DNA of 64,000 nt from Arthrobacter sp. MMS18-M83 (GCF_026683955.1 NZ_CP113343.1:2666001-2730000); one strand, 5' to 3'. Shown: positions 16,074 through 25,134, counted from the stretch's first letter. The notes: generated by a model from the sequence alone, not told the origin. Translations and numbers: made by a program.

Positions 16074-17588
16074 ATGACGTTCACTGCACCAGAAACCACC
16101 GCCCATTACGTGCCGAAGGACCTTCCCACCCACATCCAGCACTTCATCGACGGCCAGTTCGTTGACTCGGTGAGCGGGAAGACCTTCGATGTCCTGGATC
16201 CGGTATCGAACGGCAACTACGCCACCGCCGCGGCCGGGCAGAAGGAAGACATCGATCTCGCCGTCGCCGCGGCCCGCGAAGCTTTCGTGAACGGTCCGTG
16301 GCCTAAGATGAAGCCCCGCGAGCGTGCCCGCGTCCTGAACAGGATCGCCGACGCCGTCGAGGCCCAGGAAGACCGGCTCGCCGAGCTCGAGACTTTCGAC
16401 ACCGGCCTGCCGATCACCCAGGCCAAGGGCCAAGCGTTGCGTGCGGCGGAGAACTTCCGCTTCTTCGCGGACCTGATCGTGGCCCAGTTCGACGACGCCA
16501 TGAAGGTCCCGGGCGCCCAGATCAACTACGTGAACCGCAAGCCGATCGGCGTCGCGGGCCTGATCACGCCGTGGAACACCCCGTTCATGCTCGAATCCTG
16601 GAAGCTCGCCCCGGCCCTGGCCACCGGCAACACCGTGGTCCTCAAGCCGGCCGAGTTCACCCCGCTCTCGGCCTCCCTCTGGGCCCAGATCTTCAAGGAT
16701 GCGGGCCTGCCCGACGGCGTGTTCAATCTGGTCAACGGCCTGGGCGAGGAAGCCGGCGACGCGTTGGTCAAACACCCGGACGTGCCGCTGATCTCCTTCA
16801 CCGGGGAGACCACCACGGGCCAGACGATCTTCCGCAACGCCGCCGCCAACCTCAAGGGCCTGTCCATGGAGCTGGGCGGCAAATCGCCGTGCGTCGTGTT
16901 CGCCGACGCCGACCTGGACGCCGCGATCGATTCGGCCCTGTTCGGGGTTTTCTCCCTCAACGGGGAACGCTGCACCGCCGGCTCCCGCATCCTGGTCGAA
17001 CGCGCGATCTATGCGGAGTTCTGCGAAAAGTACGCCGCCCGCGCGAAGAACATCGTCGTCGGGGACCCGCACGACCCCAAGACCCAGGTGGGCGCCCTCG
17101 TCCATCCCGAGCACTACGCCAAAGTCGCCTCGTACGTGGAGATCGGCAAGACCGAGGGCCGGCTGCTTGCCGGCGGCGGCCGCCCGGAACACCTGCCCGA
17201 GGGTAACTACATCGCGCCGACGGTGTTCGCCGACGTCGCGCCCGACGCCCGGATCTTCCAGGAGGAGATCTTCGGCCCCGTCGTCGCAATCACCCCCTTC
17301 GAGAACGACGACGAAGCCCTCGCCCTGGCGAACAACACCAAATACGGCCTGGCGGCCTACATCTGGACCCAGAACCTGACCCGCGCCCACAACTTCGCGC
17401 AGAACGTCGAAGCCGGCATGGTCTGGCTCAACAGCCACAACGTCCGGGACCTGCGCACCCCCTTCGGCGGCGTCAAGGCCTCGGGCCTGGGCCACGAAGG
17501 CGGCTACCGCTCCATCGATTTCTACACCGACCAGCAGGCCGTGCACATCACCCTCGGCACTGTCCACACCCCCAAGTTCGGCGCCTAA
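16074..17588 (+). CDS. hpaE: 5-carboxymethyl-2-hydroxymuconate semialdehyde dehydrogenase
   Basis: The 504-residue protein is an aldehyde dehydrogenase with the general-base Glu266 in MELGGKSP and the nucleophile Cys300 in GERCTAGSRIL. The N-terminal part (HFIDGQFVDSVSGKTFDVLD) and its place directly before hpaD point to HpaE, which oxidises CHMS, the ring-cleavage product of homoprotocatechuate, with NAD+. AAAAGGAAAAG precedes the ATG. The flanking stem-loops at 15992 and 17589 isolate it within the operon. Confidence 0.93.
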   Translation: MTFTAPETTAHYVPKDLPTHIQHFIDGQFVDSVSGKTFDVLDPVSNGNYATAAAGQKEDIDLAVAAAREAFVNGPWPKMKPRERARVLNRIADAVEAQEDRLAELETFDTGLPITQAKGQALRAAENFRFFADLIVAQFDDAMKVPGAQINYVNRKPIGVAGLITPWNTPFMLESWKLAPALATGNTVVLKPAEFTPLSASLWAQIFKDAGLPDGVFNLVNGLGEEAGDALVKHPDVPLISFTGETTTGQTIFRNAAANLKGLSMELGGKSPCVVFADADLDAAIDSALFGVFSLNGERCTAGSRILVERAIYAEFCEKYAARAKNIVVGDPHDPKTQVGALVHPEHYAKVASYVEIGKTEGRLLAGGGRPEHLPEGNYIAPTVFADVAPDARIFQEEIFGPVVAITPFENDDEALALANNTKYGLAAYIWTQNLTRAHNFAQNVEAGMVWLNSHNVRDLRTPFGGVKASGLGHEGGYRSIDFYTDQQAVHITLGTVHTPKFGA

Positions 17589-17654
17589 CCCAACTAACTC
17601 GCACTTGTTGTCGTTATGAGGCTCCAAAACGACACTTACTGCGAGTCAGTTGGG
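17589..17654. repeat. Long stem-loop between hpaE and hpaD
   Basis: The 15-base arms cccaactaactcgca (17589..17603) and tgcgagtcagttggg (17640..17654) pair with one mismatch. Inside, tgtcgtt pairs with aacgaca to extend the stem. The element starts right after the hpaE stop codon and has no T run. It resembles the stem-loop in front of hpaE in layout and partly in core sequence (aagtg followed by c-rich bases). Confidence 0.7.
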
Positions 17655-17684
17655 TGGAATTCCTTTCAAAGAAGAGAGACAACA

Positions 17685-18761
17685 ATGACCAACTTCGTCC
17701 CCACCCCCGCCGTCCCGGCGCCGGATATCGTCCGCTGCGCCTACCTCGAACTCGTCGTCACCGACCTCGCCAAGTCCCGCGAGTTCTACGTGGACCTCCT
17801 GGGCCTGCACGTCACCGAAGAAGACGAGAACACCATCTACCTGCGCTCCTTCGAGGAGTTCATCCACCACAACCTGGTCCTCCGCAAGGGACCCGTCGCC
17901 GCCGCCGCCGCGTTCGCGTACCGGGTGAAGTCCCCGGCCGAGGTGGACGCCGCCGAGGCCTACTACCGCGAGCTGGGCTGCCGGGTGGAGCGCCGCAAGG
18001 AAGGCTTCACCAAGGGCGTCGGCGACTCCGTACGCGTCGAGGACCCGCTGGGCTTCCCCTACGAGTTCTTCTACGAGGTGGAACACGTCGAACGCCTCAC
18101 CCAGCGCTACGACCTCTACTCCGCCGGGGAACTGGTCCGTCTGGACCACTTCAACCAGGTCACCCCCGATGTTCCCCGCGGCCGGAAGTACCTCGAGGAC
18201 CTCGGCTTCCGCGTCTCCGAGGACATCAAGGACTCCGACGGCGTCACGTACGCCGCGTGGATGCACCGCAAGCAGACCGTCCACGACACCGCCCTGACCG
18301 GCGGCAACGGCCCCCGCCTGCACCACATCGCCTTCTCCACGCACGAGAAGCACAACATCATCCAGATCTGCGACAAGATGGGCGCCCTGCGCATCAGCGA
18401 CCGGATCGAACGCGGCCCCGGCCGGCACGGCGTTTCCAACGCCTTCTACCTGTACATCCTGGACCCGGACGGGCACCGCATCGAGATCTACACCCAGGAC
18501 TACTACACCGGGGACCCGGACAACCCCACCGTCACCTGGGACGTGCACGACAACCAGCGCCGCGACTGGTGGGGCAACCCCGTGGTCCCCTCCTGGTACA
18601 CCGAGGCCTCCCTCGTCCTGGACCTGGACGGCAACCCCCAACCCGTCATCATCCGCGAGGAAAAAAGCGAAATGGCCGTCACCGTCGGCGCCGACGGCTT
18701 CTCCTACACCCGCAAGGATGACGCGGCCGCGGAGGGCTTCAAGCTCGGGGCGCAGGTCTAA
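17685..18761 (+). CDS. hpaD: Homoprotocatechuate 2,3-dioxygenase
   Basis: The 358-residue protein (ATG 17685) is a type I extradiol dioxygenase with two vicinal-oxygen-chelate modules. Metal ligands H155 (RLDHFNQ), H214 (RLHHIAF) and E267 (HRIEIYT) and the catalytic H200 (TVHDT) and Y257 are at the same numbers as I recall for Arthrobacter globiformis MndD and Brevibacterium HPCD. MndD uses Mn(II) and HPCD uses Fe(II); the metal cannot be told here. The enzyme opens 3,4-dihydroxyphenylacetate between C2 and C3 to give CHMS, the substrate of HpaE. Identification is strong because the sequence matches the family along its whole length. Confidence 0.97.
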   Translation: MTNFVPTPAVPAPDIVRCAYLELVVTDLAKSREFYVDLLGLHVTEEDENTIYLRSFEEFIHHNLVLRKGPVAAAAAFAYRVKSPAEVDAAEAYYRELGCRVERRKEGFTKGVGDSVRVEDPLGFPYEFFYEVEHVERLTQRYDLYSAGELVRLDHFNQVTPDVPRGRKYLEDLGFRVSEDIKDSDGVTYAAWMHRKQTVHDTALTGGNGPRLHHIAFSTHEKHNIIQICDKMGALRISDRIERGPGRHGVSNAFYLYILDPDGHRIEIYTQDYYTGDPDNPTVTWDVHDNQRRDWWGNPVVPSWYTEASLVLDLDGNPQPVIIREEKSEMAVTVGADGFSYTRKDDAAAEGFKLGAQV

Positions 18762-18764
18762 ACC

Positions 18765-19550
18765 ATGCTTGACCCGAAGACGATAGAAGCGATTGCGGAC
18801 GAACTGCTGGAGGCCGGCCGGTCCCGGACCCCGGTTCCGCGCCTGACAGCCCGCTACCCTGACATGACAGTGGAGGATTCCTACGCCGTGCAGCAGTTGT
18901 GGCGGCGCAGGAACGAGGACGCCGGCCGGAAGCTGGTAGGCCGCAAGATCGGGCTGACGTCCAAGGCCATGCAGGCCGCCACAGGCATCACCGAACCCGA
19001 CTATGGCGCCATCTTTGACGACATGGTCCTGGAAACCGGCTGCTCCGTGGCATGGGACCAGTACACCCACCCAAGAGTGGAGGTGGAGCTGGCCTTCGTC
19101 CTTAAGAAGGACCTCTCCGGGCCGGGTTGCACCATCTTCGACGTCCTGAACGCCACCGACTACGTGGTTCCGGCCCTCGAGATCCTCGATTCCAGGATTG
19201 AGATGGAGGGCCGGACCATCGTGGACACCATCTCGGACAACGCCGCGATGGGTGCCATGGTGGTGGGCGGACGCCCTGTCCGCCCGGACGCCGTCGACCT
19301 CCGCTGGGTATCGGCGATCCTCTACAAGAACCAGACAGTGGAGGAAACCGGCGTCGCCGCCGGCGTCCTGGACCATCCCGCGAACGGCGTGCACTGGCTC
19401 GCCAACAAGATCGCCCCGCACGGCGACGGGCTGAAGGCCGGGGAGATCATCCTCGCCGGCTCCTTCACCCGCCCGCTCTGGGTGTACAAAGGGGATACCG
19501 TCCACGCCGACTACGGACCCTTGGGAGTTGTCACATGCCGGTTCGAGTAG
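18765..19550 (+). CDS. hpaH: 2-oxo-hept-4-ene-1,7-dioate hydratase
   Basis: The 261-residue protein belongs to the vinylpyruvate hydratase branch of the FAH-like fold: [31 protein letters not shown], and [10 protein letters not shown] with the acidic residues that bind the metal. HpaH adds water to OHED to give 4-hydroxy-2-oxoheptanedioate, the substrate of HpaI. It starts 3 bases after hpaD and overlaps hpaI by 16 bases, so the three enzymes are translated as a tight unit. Confidence 0.94.
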   Translation: MLDPKTIEAIADELLEAGRSRTPVPRLTARYPDMTVEDSYAVQQLWRRRNEDAGRKLVGRKIGLTSKAMQAATGITEPDYGAIFDDMVLETGCSVAWDQYTHPRVEVELAFVLKKDLSGPGCTIFDVLNATDYVVPALEILDSRIEMEGRTIVDTISDNAAMGAMVVGGRPVRPDAVDLRWVSAILYKNQTVEETGVAAGVLDHPANGVHWLANKIAPHGDGLKAGEIILAGSFTRPLWVYKGDTVHADYGPLGVVTCRFE

Positions 19551-20371
19551 AACCAGACCGCACGTTTCGCGAAGCCTTGGCCTCCGCGGACCGGCCCCTC
19601 GCCGGGATGTGGGTGTGTTCCGGCAGCCCGCTCATCGCCGAGCTGTGCGCAGGGGCCGGCTTGGATTGGCTCCTGATCGACGCCGAACACAGCCCCAACG
19701 GCCTCGAATCCATCCTCGCCCAGCTCCAGGCGGTCCGCGGCTACGCCGTCCAGGCCGTGGTCCGCCCGCCGGCCAACGACACCGTGCTCCTCAAGCAATA
19801 CCTGGACCTGGGCGTGCAGGACCTGCTCATCCCCATGGTCAACTCCGCCGCGGAAGCCAAGGCCGCCGTCGCAGCTGTCCGCTACCCGCCGCTTGGCGTG
19901 CGGGGCGTCGGCTCGGCATTGGCCCGCGCTTCGCGTTGGAACCGCATCCCGGACTACCTCGCCCGCGCCTCGGAGACGGTCAGCGTGACGGTCCAGATCG
20001 AAACCGAGGCCGCCGTCGCGGCGGTGGAGGACATTCTGGCGGTCGACGGCGTCGATGCCATCTTCGTCGGTCCCTCCGACCTCGCCGCTTCCATGGGCCT
20101 GCTGGGACAGCAGGAACACCCGAAGGTGCGCGCCGCCGTCGAGCACTGCGTTGGCGCGGCGAAGACGGCGGGAAAGCCGGCCGGCGTCAACGCCTTCAAC
20201 GAAGGCACGGCGCGCGCGTACATGGCCGCCGGCGCGTCCTTCGTGCTGGTCGGTGCGGACGTCGCGCTCCTGGCGCGCGGCACGGAAGCACTCGCGGACA
20301 AGTTCATTCCGGCAACGCCCGACGGCGGAGCGCCCTTTGGCGGGACAGGTGACACGCCGTCGAGCTACTGA
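19535..20371 (+). CDS. hpaI: 4-hydroxy-2-oxoheptanedioate aldolase
   Basis: The 278-residue protein is a class II (metal-dependent) aldolase of the HpcH/HpaI family: WVCSGSPLIAELCAGAGLDW, LLIDAEHSPNG, VVRPPANDTV, the metal-binding IETEAAV and FVGPSDLA. It splits 4-hydroxy-2-oxoheptanedioate into pyruvate and succinate semialdehyde, the last pathway step. Its ATG lies inside the end of hpaH. It is the last gene of the operon; no strong terminator is evident in the 100 bases downstream. Confidence 0.95.
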   Translation: MPVRVEPDRTFREALASADRPLAGMWVCSGSPLIAELCAGAGLDWLLIDAEHSPNGLESILAQLQAVRGYAVQAVVRPPANDTVLLKQYLDLGVQDLLIPMVNSAAEAKAAVAAVRYPPLGVRGVGSALARASRWNRIPDYLARASETVSVTVQIETEAAVAAVEDILAVDGVDAIFVGPSDLAASMGLLGQQEHPKVRAAVEHCVGAAKTAGKPAGVNAFNEGTARAYMAAGASFVLVGADVALLARGTEALADKFIPATPDGGAPFGGTGDTPSSY

Positions 20372-20476
20372 ACTAAGTAGGTAGTCGGCACTCTTCCGGA
20401 GGTCCTTGGACGGAGCTACATTGGATATCCCGAGGCCGCTCGGAGGGCGGTCGAGGAGGGGCCGTCCGCAATTTCA

Positions 20477-20926
20477 ATGGAGCATGCCGTGGTCGCGCAA
20501 CCAGATGTCAATCCTCAACGAACTGCAGCCCTTGCCCAACCGCCGGCTGCAAGGCGTTCAGGCCTCCCGGAGTACGATCTTCGGGCGGTTTACGTCCCGC
20601 AGTCGGGGCTGTTCCGAGATGATGAGGGGCGCGAATTCTTCGTGACTGCCGTGGAATTCTGGGAGCACGCGACGGTAGTCAGTCTGTGTTGGAAACGCAG
20701 GCCCGTGGCAGGGCAGGGAAGTCCGCCCTTGGTTGCCACGGATGAGCATGACCGTGTGCTGGGCTTGAAGCGCATCTGGAACGTTGGTGCGCGATCGATC
20801 CAACATTTTGAACCGATTTCAACGTCAGCCCGCGCATTGACGGTGCTCATTGCCAGGAGATCAGGAACGCAGGAACTGTTTAGCTGCAGGACGCCTCCGG
20901 CAAAGAAAGAGGCAATGACGAGCTAG
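20477..20926 (+). CDS. Unrecognised protein
   Basis: I do not recognise this family. The 149-residue protein has a variable Pro/Ala-rich N-terminus and a more ordered part from about residue 33 (YDLRAVYVPQSGLFRDDEGR, EFWEHATVVSLCWKRRP, DDEGREFF, VLIARR). The alternation of charged and beta-prone stretches suggests a small mixed-fold domain. The start is uncertain, as no clear ribosome site lies before ATG 20477 and a GTG follows 12 bases later. It converges with the next gene (28-base gap). Confidence 0.5.
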   Translation: MEHAVVAQPDVNPQRTAALAQPPAARRSGLPEYDLRAVYVPQSGLFRDDEGREFFVTAVEFWEHATVVSLCWKRRPVAGQGSPPLVATDEHDRVLGLKRIWNVGARSIQHFEPISTSARALTVLIARRSGTQELFSCRTPPAKKEAMTS

Positions 20927-20954
20927 AGGCGCGGTCTGGGCTGGCCCGCGGAAA

Positions 20955-21482
20955 CTAGGCAGTCCGTGCGATGCCCCGTGTTGACCTGCGGATATGGTCG
21001 GGCGTGAGGCCGGTCAGCGAGGCAAGCTCAAGGTCGTCGCAGGCTTGGGTGCGGAGCGCCATGACGATCAATGCCTCCCTGCGTTCTGTGATCTGGTCGC
21101 GGTGCCTTTCGGCTGCGTTGAGTTCATCGCTTTTCGCCCTCAAGGCATCCACATGCGCGGCGCGCGGAAATCCGCTCGGGTGGAGGTCATAAGCCAAAGC
21201 AATGGTCCGGACGGCCCGAATGTTTTCCCCGGTCACTGCGGAAATTGTGGCCAGGGGGAGCCCATCTTCCAGTGCCTGGGCGATCATCTCATTCCGGGCA
21301 GCGGTCAATGTTCGGATAGCACTTGCAGCATGGGACAGGAGTTGCCTATACGCCGCGAGGGCTTGGGTGAGCTTGGCATGTTCCCCTTTGGCCGCAGCTT
21401 GGGGTCGTGCTGGAGACTTGGCCCGGTAGGCGTACCTGCCGGTGGCTGACGAGCCCCGAAGGGACCCGGATTGGGCTGCCAT
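20955..21482 (-). CDS. Unrecognised protein with two helix-turn-helix-like segments
   Basis: The 175-residue protein is not from a family I know. It has a basic, disordered N-terminus (about 30 residues), a helical stretch, a segment ARNEMIAQALEDGLPLATIS followed by AVTGENIRAVRTIA, a charged helix (ELNAAERHRDQITERREAL), and a second segment with the same pattern (VMALRTQACDDLELASLTG then LTPDHIRRSTRG). Both segments read like helix-turn-helix units, so a DNA-binding role is plausible. No sensor domain is seen. Confidence 0.55.
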   Translation of the reverse strand: MAAQSGSLRGSSATGRYAYRAKSPARPQAAAKGEHAKLTQALAAYRQLLSHAASAIRTLTAARNEMIAQALEDGLPLATISAVTGENIRAVRTIALAYDLHPSGFPRAAHVDALRAKSDELNAAERHRDQITERREALIVMALRTQACDDLELASLTGLTPDHIRRSTRGIARTA

Positions 21483-21767
21483 GCGATCCCTTTCGGACTC
21501 TTCGCGAACTCTTCTGATCTATGAAATCTAGGCGGCATTCGCGGAGCTGCGGAAATACCAATACCAGGTGAACCCATAAGAAAAGTGCATGTGAAGAACC
21601 AATATGGGCTGAGAAGAAGGCGAAACAATGCCAGACCGCACAAGCGTCATAAGTGCCCCTTATTGATCCACGCACATTAGGTCTTATCCACGGCGCCCGG
21701 CAGTGCCTAGTCTCGAAATTGGGGATTCGACACCCGAATCCTGAGTTTCACGATTCTGGAGAAGACA

Positions 21768-22976
21768 ATGTCCGAGTACCTGCCGGCGTCGAGGGTCACA
21801 CGCATCAAGTCCTCAGCGAGCGTTGCGGCCGCCGCCCGCGTCCGTGAACTACGAGCCGAAGGCATCCCGATCATCGACCTGACCGTCGGCGAGCCGGACT
21901 TCGACACCCCCGACCACATCAAGGCGGCCGCCATCGAAGCGATCAACGCCGGCGAGACCAAATACACCTCGGTAACCGGAACGCCCGAGCTGCAGACCGC
22001 CATCCTCCGCCGGATCGAAAGCCACACCGGCGCACACTACGAGCCGAACCAGCTCACCATCGGCGGCGGCGCCAAGCAGGTCCTTTACGTAGCCCTCATG
22101 GCATCGCTCAACGTGGGCGACGAAGTGATCGTCCCCGCACCGTACTGGGTGTCCTACCCGGACATGGTCCTCGCCAACGACGGCACTCCGGTGATCGTCG
22201 CTTGCGGAGAAGACACCGGCTTCAAGCTGACTCCGGCCGCCCTGAAGGAAGCCATCACGCCCAAGACCAAGTGGCTTATCCTCAACGCACCGTCCAACCC
22301 GACGGGCGCCGTGTACTCCCGCGAAGAACTACAGGCCCTGGGTGCTGTCCTTGAGGAATTCCCGCACGTCTATATCCTCACCGACGAGATCTATGACGAA
22401 ATCCATTTCGGCGACGGCCGGGTGACCAGCCTCGTCACGGCGGTTCCGTCCCTGCGCGACCGGATCCTGCTGGTCAACGGTGTCTCCAAGGCCTACGCAA
22501 TGACCGGCTGGCGCCTTGGCTACGGGGTGGGCCCGGTACCCTTGATCGCTGCCATGAACAAGCTGCAGTCGCAGACGTCCTCATGCCCGTCCTCCATTAG
22601 CCAGGCAGCCGCGGCAGCCGCGCTGAACGGCGATCAGTCCTTCGTCCGGGACAGCGTGGAGGTATATCGCAAGCGCCGCGACGTCGCCGTCCAAGGCCTC
22701 AACGCCATTGACGGGCTGTCCGTCGCCGCCGCCGAGGGCGCCTTCTACGCCTACGTGAACTGCAGCGGCGTCATTGGCAAGACGGCTCCCGACGGGACGG
22801 TCATCGAAAATGACCAGGACTTCACGCTGTACCTCCTCAACGCGGCCGCGGTCGCCGTCATCCAGGGCTCGGCCTACGGACTAGGCCCCTACTTCCGGAT
22901 CTCCTTTGCGACCTCGCTGGAGACCATCAACGCTGGCGTGGACTCGATCCGCAAGGCAGTCAGCGCCCTCAACTAA
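21768..22976 (+). CDS. PLP-dependent aminotransferase (aspartate aminotransferase type)
   Basis: The 402-residue protein is a class I/II aminotransferase: IDLTVGEPDFDTPDHIK, GGGAKQVLYVAL, NAPSNPTGAVYS, the Schiff-base Lys241 in VNGVSKAYAMTGW and the substrate Arg near the end (PYFRISFATS). It would convert an amino acid to its 2-oxo acid with 2-oxoglutarate or pyruvate. It is followed after 45 bases by an RraA-type aldolase, which suggests its product is a 4-hydroxy-2-oxo acid rather than oxaloacetate. The specific substrate is inferred from context only. Confidence 0.93.
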   Translation: MSEYLPASRVTRIKSSASVAAAARVRELRAEGIPIIDLTVGEPDFDTPDHIKAAAIEAINAGETKYTSVTGTPELQTAILRRIESHTGAHYEPNQLTIGGGAKQVLYVALMASLNVGDEVIVPAPYWVSYPDMVLANDGTPVIVACGEDTGFKLTPAALKEAITPKTKWLILNAPSNPTGAVYSREELQALGAVLEEFPHVYILTDEIYDEIHFGDGRVTSLVTAVPSLRDRILLVNGVSKAYAMTGWRLGYGVGPVPLIAAMNKLQSQTSSCPSSISQAAAAAALNGDQSFVRDSVEVYRKRRDVAVQGLNAIDGLSVAAAEGAFYAYVNCSGVIGKTAPDGTVIENDQDFTLYLLNAAAVAVIQGSAYGLGPYFRISFATSLETINAGVDSIRKAVSALN

Positions 22977-23021
22977 GCCCCACGGGCACCCCAGAAGTCA
23001 GCCAAGAGAAAGATTCAGAAA

Positions 23022-23696
23022 ATGATCCACGTAAAGACCAAATTCCAGAGGCCCGACGCCGACGTCGTCAGCCGCCTCGCGGCGTTCTCCTCCGCGACCA
23101 TCCACGAAGCACAGGGCCGCCGCGGCGCCCTGAGCTCGAAGATCAAGCCGATCGATCGCTCGATGTCCTTCTGCGGCCCGGCCGTCACCGTGGCCTGTGC
23201 CCCGCAAGACAACCTCATGCTGCAGGTTGCCATCCACTATGCTCAGGCCGGCGACGTCGTCTTGGTGGGGGCGCAGGAATTTTCCGACGCCGGCACTTTC
23301 GGCGACGTCCTGGGCAACGCCATGAAGGCCAAGGGCATTGCGGCCATGGTGACGGATTCCGGCGTGCGTGACACCCAGGACCTCATCGACCTGGGCCTGC
23401 CTGTTTTCTCCGGCAGCGTCTGCATCAAGGGCACGGTAAAGGAAACCCTGGGCCCGATCAACCACCCGCTCGTCTTCGGCGATGAGATCATCTACCCCGG
23501 AGACATCCTCCGCGGTGACGCCGACGGCGTCGTGGTGGTGCGCCGTGAGGAAGCTGAGGAGGTCATCGCACTCTCCCAGGCCCGCGACGACGCCGAACGC
23601 GAGCTCATCAAGGCCTACCACGCCGGAGGCACCACCATCGAGTTGTGCGGTCTGACGGAGAAGCTAAAGGCCAAGGGGCTCCTGGTCGAAGACTGA
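23022..23696 (+). CDS. RraA-family aldolase (HMG/CHA aldolase-like)
   Basis: The 224-residue protein shows the RraA fold and the catalytic site of the aldolase branch: ATIHEAQGRRGAL near the start, GDVLGNAMKAKGIAAMVTD, SGVRDTQDL with the Arg and the metal-binding Asp, and a C-terminal helix present in 4-hydroxy-4-methyl-2-oxoglutarate and 4-carboxy-4-hydroxy-2-oxoadipate aldolases. Such enzymes split 4-hydroxy-2-oxo diacids to pyruvate and can decarboxylate oxaloacetate. True RNase E inhibitors (RraA) are shorter and would not be expected here. An intrinsic-terminator-like hairpin follows at 23709. Confidence 0.9.
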   Translation: MIHVKTKFQRPDADVVSRLAAFSSATIHEAQGRRGALSSKIKPIDRSMSFCGPAVTVACAPQDNLMLQVAIHYAQAGDVVLVGAQEFSDAGTFGDVLGNAMKAKGIAAMVTDSGVRDTQDLIDLGLPVFSGSVCIKGTVKETLGPINHPLVFGDEIIYPGDILRGDADGVVVVRREEAEEVIALSQARDDAERELIKAYHAGGTTIELCGLTEKLKAKGLLVED

Positions 23697-23708
23697 TTGT
23701 CTCGCTGG

Positions 23709-23740
23709 GGCCGGTCACCGAATGCGGTGGCCGGCCTTTT
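23709..23740 (+). terminator. Terminator after the RraA-type aldolase gene
   Basis: A 12-base stem with one mismatch (ggccggtcaccg / cggtggccggcc) and a 4-base loop is followed at once by TTTT. It lies 12 bases after the stop codon. Confidence 0.85.
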
Positions 23741-24201
23741 GCGCGTCCGTTTCCGGGCACGAAGAAGGCGCCTTGCCAGGGGCACGGCGCCTTGCGTGGT
23801 GCGGCGGGTTGGAGAGGAGCCGACGACGGCGGGTGGCCGGTCGAATCAGTCCAGTCCGAGGCGTCCTGTACGGGCGTCGACCAGATACCACTCGATGCTG
23901 TGCCCGGCATGCGCCGGCATAAGGCTTCCTTCGAAGACGAAGAGAGGTTCGCCCACGCCACCCAAAGGACGCCAGAAACCATTCCTTGGGCAGTGGAATC
24001 CGGTCCGTGCACTGATCGTTCCGAGGGTTGGATTCGAAACCCAGCTGGTCTGGCTGATCCTTTTCACCGTTGTTCCTTTGATTGGGTTCACGGAATCCGT
24101 GAGCCGCTTTCGAATTACTTACTAATTCGATAATAGGAAATTAAGGCGCCCGTGAATAAGACCAAAGATGTCTGTCCGGATAAGGCAATGTTATGGATGG
24201 A
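23741..24201. other. Intergenic stretch without a supported gene
   Basis: About 460 bases separate the terminator from the end of the convergent LysR gene. Long frames cross it on both strands, but they are Arg/Gly/Pro-rich, lack ribosome sites and show no motif. A short AT-rich patch lies at about 24100..24145. I see no repeat or gene remnant that I can support. Confidence 0.4.
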
Positions 24202-25134
24202 TCAGGCCTCGGATGGATCGGCCGCGTACTTGCTGATCAATTGTTGCTGCAGCATCTCCTTGACCAGGATGAGCACGGCCGAGGCGGCCTCGGACAGCGG
24301 CTCATGGTCGGGGGTGCACAGGGCAATCTTGCTCTGCAGGGCCGGTTCGACGATCCGCAATACCTTGAAGGTCTCATCGGGGAAGAGCGCATCAGCGGCG
24401 GATTTAGGTAGCACGGTGGCCCCGAGGTTCGCGCGAATGAGCCGAACAAGCGACGGAACGGATTCCACTTCGCCTACGAGCCGCAAGGGCAACCCTCGGT
24501 CGGCCAGCCCCTTCTCGATGATCTGGCGGAGGGTGTGGTTCTTTTCGGGGAGGAAAAGTCCAAGGCTGCTGGCTTCTTCGAGGGTGACTGTTGTTCGGCC
24601 CTGAGCCACATCGACGTCTTCATGGGTCACCAAGTGCAGGTCTTCCACAATCATGGTGGTGAACTGCACTCCGCGGATCTTCCCCGGCTCGTAGATCAGG
24701 GCCATGTCGAGGCGGCCATTCTTGATCGCCTCGCTCAGCACGCCGCCGAAGATCTCCGTCAGGTGCACCACAATGTCCGGGTAACGCCGGCCAACCTCGC
24801 GGATGATCTGCGGCGTCAGGCTGGAGGCCATGCTGTACGGTGCGATCGCGATGGACACCCTGCCGGACGGTGCCGCCCCGGACGTCGCTACGTCCTGCCG
24901 CGCTTGTTCGACGAGGCGCAGGATGGTCTGGGCATGGCGATACAGGGTGTGTCCTGCCGCCGTTGGCTCGACTCCTTGCTTGCTGCGGATCAGCAGGCGT
25001 TGCTTAAGGTCGCTTTCAAGCGCAGACACCTGCTGGCTGAGGGCAGGTTGGGCGACGTGGAGCGCCGCGGCGGCCTTGGTGATGCTCCCCGAATCGACGA
25101 TCTTTACAAAGTACGAGAGCTTCCGAGTGTCCAT
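24202..25134 (-). CDS. LysR-family transcriptional regulator
   Basis: The 310-residue protein has the LysR helix-turn-helix at the N-terminus (TRKLSYFVKIVDSGSITKAA, AALHVAQPALSQQVSALE) and a two-lobed effector domain (RVSIAIAPYSMASSLTPQ onward). ATG 25134 is chosen for its GAGGAAGG site and because the HTH begins at once; the frame extends 66 bases further. It is divergent from pxpA and convergent with the aldolase gene, so it probably controls the pxpABC operon and perhaps the aminotransferase unit. The co-inducer is unknown. It resembles Nac/Cbl-like regulators of nitrogen metabolism only in a general way. Confidence 0.92.
   Translation of the reverse strand: MDTRKLSYFVKIVDSGSITKAAAALHVAQPALSQQVSALESDLKQRLLIRSKQGVEPTAAGHTLYRHAQTILRLVEQARQDVATSGAAPSGRVSIAIAPYSMASSLTPQIIREVGRRYPDIVVHLTEIFGGVLSEAIKNGRLDMALIYEPGKIRGVQFTTMIVEDLHLVTHEDVDVAQGRTTVTLEEASSLGLFLPEKNHTLRQIIEKGLADRGLPLRLVGEVESVPSLVRLIRANLGATVLPKSAADALFPDETFKVLRIVEPALQSKIALCTPDHEPLSEAASAVLILVKEMLQQQLISKYAADPSEA

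Noticed and set aside
16005..19505. Long reverse frames opposite hpaE, hpaD and hpaH
   Set aside because: These are mirror frames of strongly biased genes; the plus-strand proteins have complete active sites.
21628..21666. A 12-codon frame MPDRTSVISAPY before the aminotransferase gene as a leader peptide
   Set aside because: The ribosome site is weak, the peptide has no run of regulatory amino acids, and no terminator/antiterminator pair follows.
23022..23696. Reading the RraA-family gene as an RNase E inhibitor
   Set aside because: The extra C-terminal part, the metal-site Asp and the catabolic neighbours fit the aldolase branch better.
23645..24133. Open frames in the gap after the RraA-type aldolase gene
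   Set aside because: They run through a terminator hairpin, lack ribosome sites and have no motif.
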